DNA of 41,462 bases. It comes from Pseudomonadota bacterium (GTDB lineage: Bacteria; Pseudomonadota; Gammaproteobacteria; Xanthomonadales; Xanthomonadaceae). The position numbers were made by a program, and so were the translations under genes. The stretch spans positions 1 through 41,462 of the forward strand of contig JAKQKT010000153.1 in NCBI GenBank assembly GCA_029560515.1, read 5' to 3'. The notes beneath the pieces are model-generated. The model was not told the origin of the DNA, ran no database searches, and saw nothing but the letters and a program-made list of their open reading frames with translations. How positions within the stretch are numbered: position 1 is the stretch's first letter; the number at the start of each line of letters is the position of its first letter. Of the stretch, positions 5,961 through 14,881 are shown in pieces.

Positions 5961-7853
5961 ATGAATTTTTTTGAACGACAAACTGTCGTCCGCCAACAAT
6001 CCAAGCGACTGGTGCTGTTGTTCGCGATGGCCGTCTTTGCGATCGTGGCAGCGATCGACCTGGTATTGCTGATTGCACTGGGCGGGTTTACCGAAGGCGT
6101 GAATCCGGTTCCGATGTTATTTGGAAGCACCATCGCCGTGCTGGCAATTATCGGTTGCGCCACCCTGTATCGCATTTCCTCCTTGCGTAGTGGAGGCGCG
6201 GCGGTCGCGCATCATCTCGGTGCGATGCCGGTGCCGGAAAACACTACCGACTACCATTTGCGGCGTTTGCGCAATGTTGTCGAAGAGATCGCCATCGCCT
6301 CCGGCGTACCGGTGCCACAGATTTTCGTGTTGAACGACGAGGCCGGCATCAATGCTTTTGCGGCCGGATTTTCTCCCAGCGATGCCGCCATTGCGGTAAC
6401 GCGTGGTGCATTGAACAGCCTGAATCGCGATGAGCTGCAGGGCGTGATCGCACATGAATTCAGCCATATCCTGAATGGCGATATGCGTTTGAACATCAAA
6501 TTGATGGGCTTGCTGTTCGGCATCATGGTGATGGCGTTGATCGGCCAGAAAATTCTCGAGCACGGGCGTTTCCGCGACAAGGAAGCGGCACCAATCATCG
6601 GCATCGCGCTTGGCTTGATGGGAATTGGCTATATCGGTCTGTTTTTTGGCCGCATGATCAAGGCCGGCGTCAGTCGCCAGCGGGAATACCTCGCCGATGC
6701 CAGCGCAGTACAATTCACCCGGCAGACCAAGGGCATTTCCGGTGCGCTGAAAAAAATCGGCGGTCTGCACGATGGTTCCAAAATCAGCAATGCCGATGTC
6801 GAGGAAGTCAGCCATATGCTATTCGGTTCCGGCAGCGCGATGTCGAGCATGATGGCAACGCATCCTCCATTGACCGATCGCATCAAGGCGCTGGACCCGA
6901 GTTTCCGGCCATCCGAATTAAATGAACTGGCAGCGCGCTGGAGTATGAAGCCGCCGGTGGGTCTTGAAGAGGACAGGCTGCTGGGCTTCGCCGAAGCCGG
7001 CGCGAATATCCCGGCGGCGGATACGAATTTGCGAGTTTCACCGCCATCGATCATTCAACAGGTCGGTTCGCCCAAGTCGGACGATTATCAACGCGCGCAT
7101 GATATTGCCGGCAGCATTCCGGAAATTCTGCAGCAGGCAGCACGCAGCCACCATGGCGTCATCCCGCTCATGTGTGCGCTGCTGTACTCGTCGGACGAGA
7201 AAGTGCAAGCCAAGCAGGCCTTCGAATTGCGTGCCCGCCACGGCGACGCACTGCCTTCTGTCGTCAAGGATTTTTTCGCGCAGGTCAGTCAGCTCAATCC
7301 GATGCACCGGTTGCCGCTCGCTTCATTGTGTTTTCCGACCTTGCGGCAACGTCCGCGTCCCGAGCTGGTGCGCTTCATGGAATCGGTTTATGCGCTCGTG
7401 CATGCCGATGGCCAGGTGGATTTGTATGAATACTGTCTCGGCCATTTGCTTGGCACCCAGGTGCGAGATTTGCTCGATCCCAGCAAAGCCTGGCGAATCG
7501 GCAACAAGCGCCTGAAAGATGTCGCGCCGCAGGCCAGCACCTTGATGGCCGTGCTGGCGCAAGTGGGTCACGACAATCCTGCCGATGCACAACGCGCATT
7601 TCTCGCCGGCATGTCGCGGGTATTGCCGCGCGAAAATATCAACTATCAGGTCACCCGCTCGTTTGCCGATGCGCTCGAAACGGTATGGCCAGCACTCGAT
7701 AGCCTGGAGCCGATGAGCAAGGAATTACTGATCGAGGGATTGGTTGCAGCGATCAGCCAGGACAATCAGGTCAACATTGCCGAAGCCGAACTGCTGCGCA
7801 CGGTGTGTGCGTCATTGCATTGCCCGCTGCCGCCAATGCTGGACAAGGTGTAG
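5961..7853 (+). CDS. M48 family membrane metalloprotease with long C-terminal extension
   Basis: The 630-residue protein starts with two membrane helices (about residues 18-40 and 50-70). A zinc protease domain follows with His165-Glu-Phe-Ser-His169 (IAHEFSHILNGD) and the third-ligand region REYLADASAVQF, the layout of HtpX/Ste24-type M48 enzymes. Two more hydrophobic stretches lie between these motifs. HtpX is about 290 residues; the roughly 300-residue C-terminal part here has two segments, HADGQVDLYEY and DNQVNIAEAELL, that recall TerB-like helical domains. The active site probably faces the cytoplasm, with a role in membrane-protein quality control (inferred). Its partner is the LemA protein encoded just upstream. 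Confidence 0.9.
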   Translation: MNFFERQTVVRQQSKRLVLLFAMAVFAIVAAIDLVLLIALGGFTEGVNPVPMLFGSTIAVLAIIGCATLYRISSLRSGGAAVAHHLGAMPVPENTTDYHLRRLRNVVEEIAIASGVPVPQIFVLNDEAGINAFAAGFSPSDAAIAVTRGALNSLNRDELQGVIAHEFSHILNGDMRLNIKLMGLLFGIMVMALIGQKILEHGRFRDKEAAPIIGIALGLMGIGYIGLFFGRMIKAGVSRQREYLADASAVQFTRQTKGISGALKKIGGLHDGSKISNADVEEVSHMLFGSGSAMSSMMATHPPLTDRIKALDPSFRPSELNELAARWSMKPPVGLEEDRLLGFAEAGANIPAADTNLRVSPPSIIQQVGSPKSDDYQRAHDIAGSIPEILQQAARSHHGVIPLMCALLYSSDEKVQAKQAFELRARHGDALPSVVKDFFAQVSQLNPMHRLPLASLCFPTLRQRPRPELVRFMESVYALVHADGQVDLYEYCLGHLLGTQVRDLLDPSKAWRIGNKRLKDVAPQASTLMAVLAQVGHDNPADAQRAFLAGMSRVLPRENINYQVTRSFADALETVWPALDSLEPMSKELLIEGLVAAISQDNQVNIAEAELLRTVCASLHCPLPPMLDKV

Positions 7854-7930
7854 CCCTTGACGTTTCGTCAGGCCTTGCATGTGCACCACAACTGGTGGCG
7901 GAAGCAGCGGTGTAAAAGTTATTGGATTGC

Positions 7931-7995
7931 TTGACATAACCTTCGTTTGCATAAGTTTTAAGCTAAAGTACTCTGTAAGTCCAAAACGTAGGAGC
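7931..7995 (+). promoter_or_regulatory. Promoter and ribosome-site region of the isolated ATPase gene
   Basis: TTGACA at 7931-7936 is a perfect -35 hexamer, but no good -10 lies 17 bases on (best guesses TAAGTT at 7952 or TAAAGT at 7964). TAGGAG precedes the ATG at 8000 by a normal distance. The block is AT-rich like the gene it serves, suggesting that the gene arrived with its own expression signals. Confidence 0.4.
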
Positions 7996-7999
7996 TAAA

Positions 8000-9292
8000 A
8001 TGTCAATTGATGCCGAAATTGGCTTTACTGCTGATGTTATTCGTGACCCTAGCCGCTTTGTCGGGCGTACAGAACTAATCCGTAATTGCATCTTAGCCAT
8101 CAATTCACCAACTGGATTAATCTCTGTTTTTGGCAAGCGAGGCGTTGGTAAATCCTCCTTACTTAGGCAATTGCAGCAAATGGCGTTGGGCGAATACACG
8201 CTAGCTCGACATGCGGGTCTTGGAAATTTGATTCCAAGTAAACCAAGAACATATCTAACTGTTTACTATGCATGCGATTCAATGATTTCTAATGGAAAAG
8301 AGTTGCTCTCTAGATTATGTAACGATCAAAATCCTGAAGATGGTTTGTTGAGATTGGTGCCTAATGATGGAAAGGAAATTGTTGAATTCACACGATCAAA
8401 GGAAGTTTCTGCAGGCGCTGATCTTAAAGTAATCAATTGGGGAGCCAAAGGTGTTGAGAGCTCGAAATATGCACGAATTGTCCCGGACGATATCGTGCAG
8501 ACATTTGGAAACTTTGTAGAAGCTGTTGTTGCCCATCAAGTCAAGGGACGAATGAAGCGAGATGCACTTCTTATCATACTTGACGAATTCGACGTCATTG
8601 AAAATAAAGATGGGATTGGTTCGCTTATTAAGTCCCTCACAACGCCAGACGTAAAGTTCGCTGTGTGTGGAATCGGGCGTGATTTATCCGATTTAATTCA
8701 CGACCATGCTTCTGTTGAGCGACTCATAGAGCAGGGTGTTTTACCAGTCAGGCCGATGCCAGCTTCGGAATCGGAAGCAATCATAACTACAGCCAGTGAG
8801 TTATTTAAAGGTGCAGTGCGTTTTGAGCCAGGAGTCGCCTCAAAAATTGCAGATATTGGTCAAGGCTATCCATATTTTGTTCAATTAGTCGGTAAGCAAT
8901 GCATAAATGAGCTAAATGCGCGCTGCACAGACTTGGTTGATGACGACGTGTTAAATAAGGTTCTGGATGACTTGAAGACGGGAAAGGCTTTTCCTGCCCT
9001 AGAGTCGGCATATCAACTAGCGATTGGTAGCTCTAGCGATAGGCAGCTTTTGCTACATCTACTGGCAGAACAAGAAACTGAGCAGCCTCGATCAGATGAA
9101 ATTGGCCGGGTGGTCCTAAAGAATACCCGGCAACTTGCCGAAGAATTAGATATTCAATATATCGATCAGCTAATGCCAAGACTAGTTGATAAGAGGTACG
9201 GGCCCGTCCTTGAAAGTATTCCGGAAAGGCGGGGGACATATGAGTTCGTGAATCCTGTTTTGCGGCAGTACATTCGACTCAGAGCTCTGTAG
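8000..9292 (+). CDS. P-loop ATPase of Orc1/Cdc6-STAND-like type, probably horizontally acquired
   Basis: The 430-residue protein opens with RFVGRTEL, the linker seen ahead of the P-loop in Cdc6-like and STAND ATPases. Walker A follows (GKRGVGKSS, Gly45-Ser53), then Walker B within LLIILDEFDVIE, a sensor-like stretch FAVCGIGRDLSDL, and a GYPYFVQLVGKQ segment typical of the lid. The C-terminus (LAEELDIQYIDQLMPRLVDK) looks like a winged helix. No nuclease or toxin domain is fused to it. Its codon use and base composition are clearly more AT-rich than those of both neighbours, and it interrupts an otherwise core-gene region, both signs of transfer. Relatives act as signal-sensing NTPases, some in phage defence; that role here is only conjecture. 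Confidence 0.75.
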   Translation: MSIDAEIGFTADVIRDPSRFVGRTELIRNCILAINSPTGLISVFGKRGVGKSSLLRQLQQMALGEYTLARHAGLGNLIPSKPRTYLTVYYACDSMISNGKELLSRLCNDQNPEDGLLRLVPNDGKEIVEFTRSKEVSAGADLKVINWGAKGVESSKYARIVPDDIVQTFGNFVEAVVAHQVKGRMKRDALLIILDEFDVIENKDGIGSLIKSLTTPDVKFAVCGIGRDLSDLIHDHASVERLIEQGVLPVRPMPASESEAIITTASELFKGAVRFEPGVASKIADIGQGYPYFVQLVGKQCINELNARCTDLVDDDVLNKVLDDLKTGKAFPALESAYQLAIGSSSDRQLLLHLLAEQETEQPRSDEIGRVVLKNTRQLAEELDIQYIDQLMPRLVDKRYGPVLESIPERRGTYEFVNPVLRQYIRLRAL

Positions 9293-9313
9293 TCTTTGAT
9301 GATTTGCAAAAAT

Positions 9314-10372
9314 TTAGGTTAAAACCCGCGAAAACTCGTGCACCGCATCGACCAATACTTTGACATGGTCGGGATTCATGTCCGGCGACATGCCGTGGCC
9401 GAGGTTGAAGATGTGGCCGGGGCCTTTGCCGTAACTTTCCAGCGTGCGTTTCACTTCGCGGCGAATGCCTTCGGGATCGGCATACAAAGTCACTGGATCC
9501 AGATTGCCCTGCAGCGCGACTTTGCCCTGGGTGCGACGGCGCGCTTCTTCAAGCGAGACCAGCCAATCGACGCCAAGGCCTTCGGCACCGGTGTCGGCGA
9601 GTTCTTCGAGATAGGGCGCGTTGCCCTTGCCGAACAGGATCAAGGGGGTTTTATCGGCGCCTTCGCCGCGTGGCAATTCGGCGGCGATGCGTTGCAGATA
9701 ACGTAATGAAAATTCGCGATACATATGCGGCGACAACATGCCGCCCCAGGTATCGAATATCTGCAAAGCTTGTGCGCCGGCAACGCGTTGTGCGCTCAGG
9801 TACGCGATAACGGCATCGGTCACGATGTCGAGCAAACGATGCAAAGCCGGTGCATCGTTCAGCGCCATGGCTTTGATCTTCGAAAAATTATCGCTGCCGC
9901 CGCCTTCGATCATGTAGCAGGCGAGTGTCCAGGGACTGCCGGAAAATCCGATCAACGGAACACTGCCGTTCAATTCCTTGCGGATCAAACTGACGGCGTC
10001 CATCACATAGCGCAATTCTTTCGCCATGTCCGGTACGAACAGTTTTTCGATATCGGCATGGCTGCGGACCGGACGGGCAAAGCGCGGACCTTCGCCTTCG
10101 GCAAACGTCAGGCCAAGGCCCATCGCATCGGGAATGGTCAGAATATCCGAGAACAAAATCGCGGCGTCGAGTTCGTAACGGCGCAAGGGTTGCAGCGTGA
10201 CTTCGCAGGCAAGTTCCGGATTGGTCGCCAGACCCATGAAGCTGCCGGCTTGCGCGCGCGTCGCTCGATATTCCGGTAAATAACGGCCGGCTTGTCGCAT
10301 CAGCCATACCGGTGTCGCATCTACGGGTTCGCGGCGCAAGGCGCGCAGAAATCGGTCGTTTTTCAAAGTCAT
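9314..10372 (-). CDS. hemE: Uroporphyrinogen decarboxylase
   Basis: HemE decarboxylates the four acetate side chains of uroporphyrinogen III to give coproporphyrinogen III in heme synthesis, in the cytoplasm. The 352-residue product has the family length and both signatures: [16 protein letters not shown] near the N-terminus and [20 protein letters not shown] in the middle. The C-terminal [19 protein letters not shown] is also characteristic. It is the last gene of a minus-strand run aroK-aroB-WGR-hemE, 18 bases after the WGR gene. Its 3' end faces the ATPase gene with only 21 bases between the stop codons. Confidence 0.97.
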   Translation of the reverse strand: MTLKNDRFLRALRREPVDATPVWLMRQAGRYLPEYRATRAQAGSFMGLATNPELACEVTLQPLRRYELDAAILFSDILTIPDAMGLGLTFAEGEGPRFARPVRSHADIEKLFVPDMAKELRYVMDAVSLIRKELNGSVPLIGFSGSPWTLACYMIEGGGSDNFSKIKAMALNDAPALHRLLDIVTDAVIAYLSAQRVAGAQALQIFDTWGGMLSPHMYREFSLRYLQRIAAELPRGEGADKTPLILFGKGNAPYLEELADTGAEGLGVDWLVSLEEARRRTQGKVALQGNLDPVTLYADPEGIRREVKRTLESYGKGPGHIFNLGHGMSPDMNPDHVKVLVDAVHEFSRVLT

Positions 10373-10390
10373 TCTATTTTCTCGACTGGA

Positions 10391-10642
10391 TCAAGGTGCG
10401 TCGGCACCCTGCACAAACATGATCTGGAATCCGCGTTTGACCTGCGCGTCGCGCGCTTTTTCAAAGGCGGAAATGGCAAGCTCGTGCTGCAGAAATTGCT
10501 CACGTTTCAATTGGCTGCGACCACCGGTCTGCCCGCTTTCTTTCACAAGGCACCAGCCACCCAGCAAATCCTGTTCCAGAATCAACTGGACGAACTTGGG
10601 GGATTCACCGGCATTGGGCTTTTGCTGAAGGAATAATCGCAT
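10391..10642 (-). CDS. Small WGR-domain protein
   Basis: The 83-residue product is essentially one WGR-like domain. LLGGWCLVKESGQTGGRSQLKREQF corresponds to the domain's Trp-Gly-Arg core in divergent form (SGQTGGR instead of WGR.G..G). KARDAQVKRGFQIMF is the usual helix-strand end. WGR domains occur in poly(ADP-ribose) polymerases, where they contact DNA, and in many small bacterial proteins of unknown function. The gene is packed between aroB (8-base gap) and hemE (18-base gap), so it is co-transcribed with housekeeping genes; this gives no clear hint of function. The family call is by pattern only. Confidence 0.7.
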   Translation of the reverse strand: MRLFLQQKPNAGESPKFVQLILEQDLLGGWCLVKESGQTGGRSQLKREQFLQHELAISAFEKARDAQVKRGFQIMFVQGADAP

Positions 10643-10650
10643 GCCTTATT

Positions 10651-11721
10651 TTAACCGCTAAGCACACGTAAAATCGCTGTTTCAGACACATCCGCCACCA
10701 CATCGGCGCGACCAAGGCCGCGCCAGAGAATCAATCTGAGCGAACCGGACAGTGCTTTCTTGTCCAGTTTCATCCGCATCAACAGGGCTTCGCTATCCAG
10801 CTCGGCAGGCAATGAAGTCGGCAAGCCTGCGCGTTTCAGCAGGTTACCCAAGCGTTCGGCATCGGCGGCAGGCGCTCGTTTCAATTGTGCCGACAGCCGG
10901 GCAGCCAGGCACATGCCGATCGCAACGGCTTCACCATGCAGGAAACCGCCATAGCCTTGCTCGGTTTCAATCGCATGCGCAAAGGTGTGACCCAGATTCA
11001 GCAACATGCGCTCGCCTTGCTCGGTTTCGTCGCGTGACACCACGCCTGCCTTGTGGCGGCAACTGCGGGATATCGCCTCGGTCAATCCGGTTTCGTCGAG
11101 TGCCAGTAATTCCTCTACATGCTTTTCCAGCCAGGAGAAAAAACCGACATCGAACGCGGCGCCGTATTTGATCACTTCGGCCAGGCCGGCTTTCAATTCT
11201 CGCTCGGGCAGTGTTTTCAGGGTCGTCAAATCCGCGAGTACCGCGACGGGTTGATGAAAAGCGCCGACCAGGTTTTTTCCGCTTTCAAGATCGACCGCGG
11301 TTTTTCCGCCGACCGAGGAATCGACCATCGCAAGCAAAGTGGTCGGAATTTGTATGAAACGCACGCCGCGCATCCAGCAGGCGGCCGCAAACCCGGTCAG
11401 GTCGCCGACTACGCCGCCGCCGAGTGCGATCAGGGTGACATCGCGGCTGGCTTTCATTTCCGCCAAAACATGCATGACTTCGGTAAAGCGGACCAGATTT
11501 TTTTCTTGTTCGCCGGGCGGGAATATCAAGGTCTGTACCGTTTTGCTTTGCAGCGCTGCCTGGATAGCCGGCAAATAGAATGGGGCGATATTTTCATCGG
11601 TAATGATCAATGCCTGCTTGCCCATGACCAGGCTAGCAAGCGCGGCAGTGTCGGCAAGCACATCATTGCCGATCCGGATCGGATAACTGCGCTTCGCCAG
11701 ACTTACTTGAATTTGCCGCAT
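10651..11721 (-). CDS. aroB: 3-dehydroquinate synthase
   Basis: AroB converts DAHP to 3-dehydroquinate, the second shikimate-pathway step, using NAD and a divalent metal. From the ATG at 11721 the protein has 356 residues and begins MRQIQVSLAKRSYPIRIG, as expected. An ATG further upstream would add eight residues from within aroK and is unlikely. ALGGGVVGDLTGFAAACWMRG and PTTLLAMVDSSVGGKTAVD are nucleotide- and substrate-binding signatures. Metal ligands are visible in the region of KYGAAFD, LLNLGHTFAHAIE and FLHGEAVAIGM. The start codon overlaps the aroK stop (TGATG), indicating translational coupling. Confidence 0.97.
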   Translation of the reverse strand: MRQIQVSLAKRSYPIRIGNDVLADTAALASLVMGKQALIITDENIAPFYLPAIQAALQSKTVQTLIFPPGEQEKNLVRFTEVMHVLAEMKASRDVTLIALGGGVVGDLTGFAAACWMRGVRFIQIPTTLLAMVDSSVGGKTAVDLESGKNLVGAFHQPVAVLADLTTLKTLPERELKAGLAEVIKYGAAFDVGFFSWLEKHVEELLALDETGLTEAISRSCRHKAGVVSRDETEQGERMLLNLGHTFAHAIETEQGYGGFLHGEAVAIGMCLAARLSAQLKRAPAADAERLGNLLKRAGLPTSLPAELDSEALLMRMKLDKKALSGSLRLILWRGLGRADVVADVSETAILRVLSG

Positions 11722-12260
11722 CAGGCCGCCTCGGCACGTTGCCATTGGTGTTGCAGTTGCAGATGCAATCCGGCGACTGCATTGGTGACGGAATTGTCAT
11801 TCGATTGAAAAACCAGATCGGCAATTTCGAGGTAAAGCGGATGCCGGATATCGGCAAGCTTCAATAATTTTTCACGCTTGTCGCCGCCCGCCAGCAGCGG
11901 CCGGCTACGGTCGCGCGCCAATCGTTCCAGCTGCTGTTCGACGGTGACTTGCAGATACACTACGAAACCATGTTGCTGCAGTGATTTGCGATTGTCCTCT
12001 GACAATACTGCGCCACCGCCAGTAGCAATAAGTTGATTCTTGCCCTGGCACAATTCATTGATCAGTTGCGATTCGCGTTGCCGGAAACCGGCTTCGCCTT
12101 CGCATTCGAAAATCAGCGGTACGGCGACGCCGGTAATTTCCTCGAGGCGATGGTCGGCATCGACAAAATGCAGGCCGAGCAAACCCGCGAGGCGTTTGCC
12201 GATCGAGGTTTTGCCGGCGCCCATCGGGCCGATCAGGATAATGTTGGACGCGGGATTCAT
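11721..12260 (-). CDS. aroK: Shikimate kinase
   Basis: AroK phosphorylates shikimate at the 3-hydroxyl using ATP. From the ATG at 12260 it has 179 residues, the normal size; the frame is open further upstream but that extension has no family match. Walker A is GPMGAGKTSIGK and is followed by FVDADHRLEE, the shikimate-binding DxD. GGGAVL (ATGGGAVLSEDNR) and the lid RDRSRPLL with its arginines are present. It leads the aroK-aroB-WGR-hemE run. Its start is 51 bases from the divergent SDR gene, so a shared promoter region lies between them. Confidence 0.96.
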   Translation of the reverse strand: MNPASNIILIGPMGAGKTSIGKRLAGLLGLHFVDADHRLEEITGVAVPLIFECEGEAGFRQRESQLINELCQGKNQLIATGGGAVLSEDNRKSLQQHGFVVYLQVTVEQQLERLARDRSRPLLAGGDKREKLLKLADIRHPLYLEIADLVFQSNDNSVTNAVAGLHLQLQHQWQRAEAA

Positions 12261-12311
12261 AAGCCTAATGCTAACATCGCTTGAAACCAGGGAATATGCC
12301 GTGAGTGATAA

Positions 12312-13121
12312 ATGAGAAGCAGCACAATAATTGCCGGAGCCGGTGATATCGGCGGCCGTGTCGCCATCGAGTTGTGCAATGCAGCGCATGAAGTCATCAG
12401 CATCAGTCGTAGCGTCAAACAATGGCCGAGCGGCATTCGCTCGCTGGCGGCGGATTTGAATACCGGCGAGGGTTTAACAAAACTGCCACAACAGGCCGAT
12501 GCGCTTGTCTTTTGCGTTGCACCGGATGAACGAACCGCCGAGGCCTATCGCCGTTTGTATGTAGATGGGCTGCAACGCGTGATGGAGCAGTGCGAGTTCA
12601 AGCGTGTGGTGTTTGTCAGCTCGACGGCGGTCTATGCACAGGATGCCGGTGAATGGATTGATGAACAAAGCCCAGCGCTGGCCGACACTTTCAACGGCAG
12701 TATTCTGCGTGAAGCGGAACTCCTATGCGGACAGCACGAACAGGGTATCGCGTTAAGGTTCACCGGCATCTACGGCCCCGGTCGAAACTGGATGTTGCGG
12801 CGCGCACAGGCAGGCGAGGCAGGCCGTGCCCACTGGACCAATCGCATCCATGTCGAAGATGGCGTTGCCGCCATTGTCCATGCGCTGGGCTTGCCATCAC
12901 CGGCAGGGACCTATTGCGTGAACGATGATTGCCCGGCGCTGGAATCAGACGTATTGGCATGGCTCCGGATGCCGGAAACAGAAATCGAACCTGACACATA
13001 CCATGGAGAATCGAGCGGCCGCCGTGTTCGCAATGGTTTGCTGCGGGCTTCGGGATGGCAGCCGAAATACGCCAGTTATCGAGAGGGCTACCGACAACTT
13101 CTGCATCCGGCCGGCGTATAG
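12312..13121 (+). CDS. NAD(P)-dependent epimerase/dehydratase-like SDR protein
   Basis: The 269-residue protein has an N-terminal Rossmann motif GAGDIGGRVA and the strand-loop VVFVSSTAVYAQ of extended short-chain dehydrogenases, plus RFTGIYGPGRNW later. The catalytic YxxxK is not obvious: the position after the SSTAVY strand reads NGSILREAELL. It therefore resembles the atypical YeeZ-type SDRs, some of which may not be oxidoreductases. No substrate can be named. It is divergent from aroK and lies 39 bases ahead of the dodecin gene in the same direction. Confidence 0.85.
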   Translation: MRSSTIIAGAGDIGGRVAIELCNAAHEVISISRSVKQWPSGIRSLAADLNTGEGLTKLPQQADALVFCVAPDERTAEAYRRLYVDGLQRVMEQCEFKRVVFVSSTAVYAQDAGEWIDEQSPALADTFNGSILREAELLCGQHEQGIALRFTGIYGPGRNWMLRRAQAGEAGRAHWTNRIHVEDGVAAIVHALGLPSPAGTYCVNDDCPALESDVLAWLRMPETEIEPDTYHGESSGRRVRNGLLRASGWQPKYASYREGYRQLLHPAGV

Positions 13122-13160
13122 TCGACAAGCCGGTTTCGGCATAACGAGAGGATTCTTTTT

Positions 13161-13376
13161 ATGAGCAATACTGTCGCGAAAGTGATCGAAATTTCTTCTT
13201 CTTCCACCAAGGGTATCGAAGACGCGGTTCAAGGCGGCCTGAAGAAAGTATCGAGAAGCGTAAAAAACATCAGAGGCGCCTGGCTTAACGACATCAAGGT
13301 CGTGACCGACGGCGACGGCACCATTACCGAATGGCGCGTGGACATGAAAGTCACGTTTATTGTCGGCAAGGAATGA
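13161..13376 (+). CDS. Dodecin (flavin-binding dodecamer subunit)
   Basis: The 71-residue protein has the dodecin pattern: VAKVIEISSSSTKGIEDAVQ, then a helix ending in RSVKNIRGAWLNDIK, then ITEWRVDMKVTFIV. Dodecins assemble as hollow dodecamers that store and protect riboflavin or FMN, stacking the isoalloxazine rings against a tryptophan (here probably Trp in GAWL). It starts 39 bases behind the SDR gene with GAGAGGATT as ribosome site. The REP palindrome at 13390-13436 follows directly and may protect the 3' end of its message. Confidence 0.93.
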   Translation: MSNTVAKVIEISSSSTKGIEDAVQGGLKKVSRSVKNIRGAWLNDIKVVTDGDGTITEWRVDMKVTFIVGKE

Positions 13377-13389
13377 CGCATTCGTGCGT

Positions 13390-13436
13390 CGGGCCCAAGG
13401 GCCCTCCTACTAACAGTAGGAGGGCCCTTGGGCCCG
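13390..13436. repeat. Perfect 21-bp GTAG-type REP hairpin
   Basis: The arm 13390-13410 is the exact reverse complement of 13416-13436 with a five-base loop. Read outward from the centre, the right arm begins GTAGGAGGGCCCTTGGGCCC, the GTAG start of the same REP family as 3882-3935. It lies between the convergent dodecin and kinase genes. It also overlaps the last eight sense codons and the stop codon of the kinase gene. Confidence 0.9.
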
Positions 13437-14258
13437 AATGATGGGACTGCGATTTTTATCCAGCAGTACGACACGATCAACCAGCTTAGGCAATTTCGAA
13501 AAGACGTTCCTGCTGGTGCGTTCAAACAGTAAAACGAATTCTTCCACTTCGCGCTTCGTCATCGCCTTCCGATCCGGATTCGCCGCCTGCAGACTTTGCT
13601 CCTGTTGCCAGCGCCATTGTTTCACCTGATCGAAGCCGGGTCCCTGCAGAAACAGGCTGCGATCAATGCGTTTCCAGATTGACTCGTATTTTTTCAGTGA
13701 ATCGTTGCAGTAACGCCGCCATACACGTTCGGAGTCCAGATCGCGTTCCAGTCGATTGAGCGGCTTTGCCAGCGCAGCTTCTGCTTCGGGTGTCGCAAAC
13801 AGGAACCAGCCTTCGAGAAGAACCAGATCCACGCGGGTATCGATTTTTTGCCAACGCGAGGGCGACAGACGTGTGTCGTCGATCTTGTCAAACCTTGGAA
13901 TACATGCCGGCTTGCCTTGTTTGAGTTTATCGAGCACTTCGCAGGCAAGTGCAACATCGTGCGTGCCCGGAGGTCCGCGTTTTACAAATAGCGGATGAAT
14001 ATTGCGTGCCAATGCCTTTCGTTCGCGTTTGCCGAAGTAGAAATCATCGATCGATACGACGGCTATATTCAATCCCATGGTTTTTCCGAGGGCTGCCATC
14101 TGTGCAGCCAGCGTGGATTTGCCGGAACCCTGCAAGCCGACAATGCCGTAAACGCCGGGTTTGCCCGCAGTGGCAAGCGCGTGCTGTAAAATATCCGCTA
14201 CGAACCACGGGGCAAAGTCATTTTGCTTCGCGTGGTGGATGTTTCGCATCGTGATCAC
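13410..14258 (-). CDS. Glycerate-kinase-like P-loop kinase (GLYK/YggC type)
   Basis: The 282-residue protein has Walker [14 protein letters not shown], then [31 protein letters not shown] and [10 protein letters not shown]. This set of motifs is shared by plant-type D-glycerate 3-kinase and the bacterial YggC/YfdG kinases related to uridine and pantothenate kinases. It probably phosphorylates a small hydroxy acid such as D-glycerate. The last residues, RAQGPSYC, and the stop codon are encoded by the REP palindrome at 13390-13436, so the natural C-terminus may have been replaced when the REP arrived. It is divergent from pdxH. Confidence 0.85.
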   Translation of the reverse strand: MITMRNIHHAKQNDFAPWFVADILQHALATAGKPGVYGIVGLQGSGKSTLAAQMAALGKTMGLNIAVVSIDDFYFGKRERKALARNIHPLFVKRGPPGTHDVALACEVLDKLKQGKPACIPRFDKIDDTRLSPSRWQKIDTRVDLVLLEGWFLFATPEAEAALAKPLNRLERDLDSERVWRRYCNDSLKKYESIWKRIDRSLFLQGPGFDQVKQWRWQQEQSLQAANPDRKAMTKREVEEFVLLFERTSRNVFSKLPKLVDRVVLLDKNRSPIIRAQGPSYC

Positions 14259-14279
14259 CAGTCAGGGCAGGAAAGCATC

Positions 14280-14873
14280 ATGCAGGATTTATACAAAGAG
14301 GCGCTCGACACTTTTGCACATTTGCTCGAGCGTGCCAAACAAAGCGGCGATCGCGAACCGACGGCTATGACACTTGCGACTTTGGGCAAAAACGGACGGC
14401 CATCGGCACGAACCGTTTTGCTGAAAGCCTTCGATGCGCACGGGTTCGTTTTCTACACCAATTTCGAAAGCCACAAGGGCCGCCAGCTTGCGAGCAATCC
14501 GCAGGCCGCTTTGTTGTTCCACTGGAAAGCATTGGACAACCAGATCCAGGCGCGTATCGAAGGCACCGTCGAGCCGGTGACCGCCGAAGAAGCCGATATC
14601 TATTTTGCATCGCGTCCGCGCGAAAGCCAGATCGGTGCGTGGGCTTCGAAACAATCGGCAATCCTCGACTCGCGCGAAACTTTCGACAAGCAGATTGCTT
14701 TCTATGACAAGAAATTCGAAGGCATCGATGTACCGCGCCCTCCGCATTGGTCGGGTTTTCGCGTGGTGCCGGAAATGCTCGAGTTCTGGTATGGCGCCGA
14801 GTTCCGCCTGCATGAACGGCAATGCTATGAGCGCGTGAATGGCGAGTGGACCAAGCGGATGTTGTTTCCCTAA
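14280..14873 (+). CDS. pdxH: Pyridoxamine 5'-phosphate oxidase
   Basis: PdxH uses FMN and oxygen to oxidise pyridoxamine or pyridoxine phosphate to pyridoxal 5'-phosphate. From ATG 14280 the product is 197 residues. An earlier in-frame start lacks family support, and GCAGGAAAG precedes 14280. Signatures seen are [33 protein letters not shown] (FMN phosphate contacts), [16 protein letters not shown], and the C-terminal [18 protein letters not shown] and KRMLFP. The next gene starts eight bases after its stop codon. The yggS gene at 27760 is another PLP-related gene in the window. Confidence 0.97.
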   Translation: MQDLYKEALDTFAHLLERAKQSGDREPTAMTLATLGKNGRPSARTVLLKAFDAHGFVFYTNFESHKGRQLASNPQAALLFHWKALDNQIQARIEGTVEPVTAEEADIYFASRPRESQIGAWASKQSAILDSRETFDKQIAFYDKKFEGIDVPRPPHWSGFRVVPEMLEFWYGAEFRLHERQCYERVNGEWTKRMLFP

Positions 14874-14881
14874 TCCCGACA

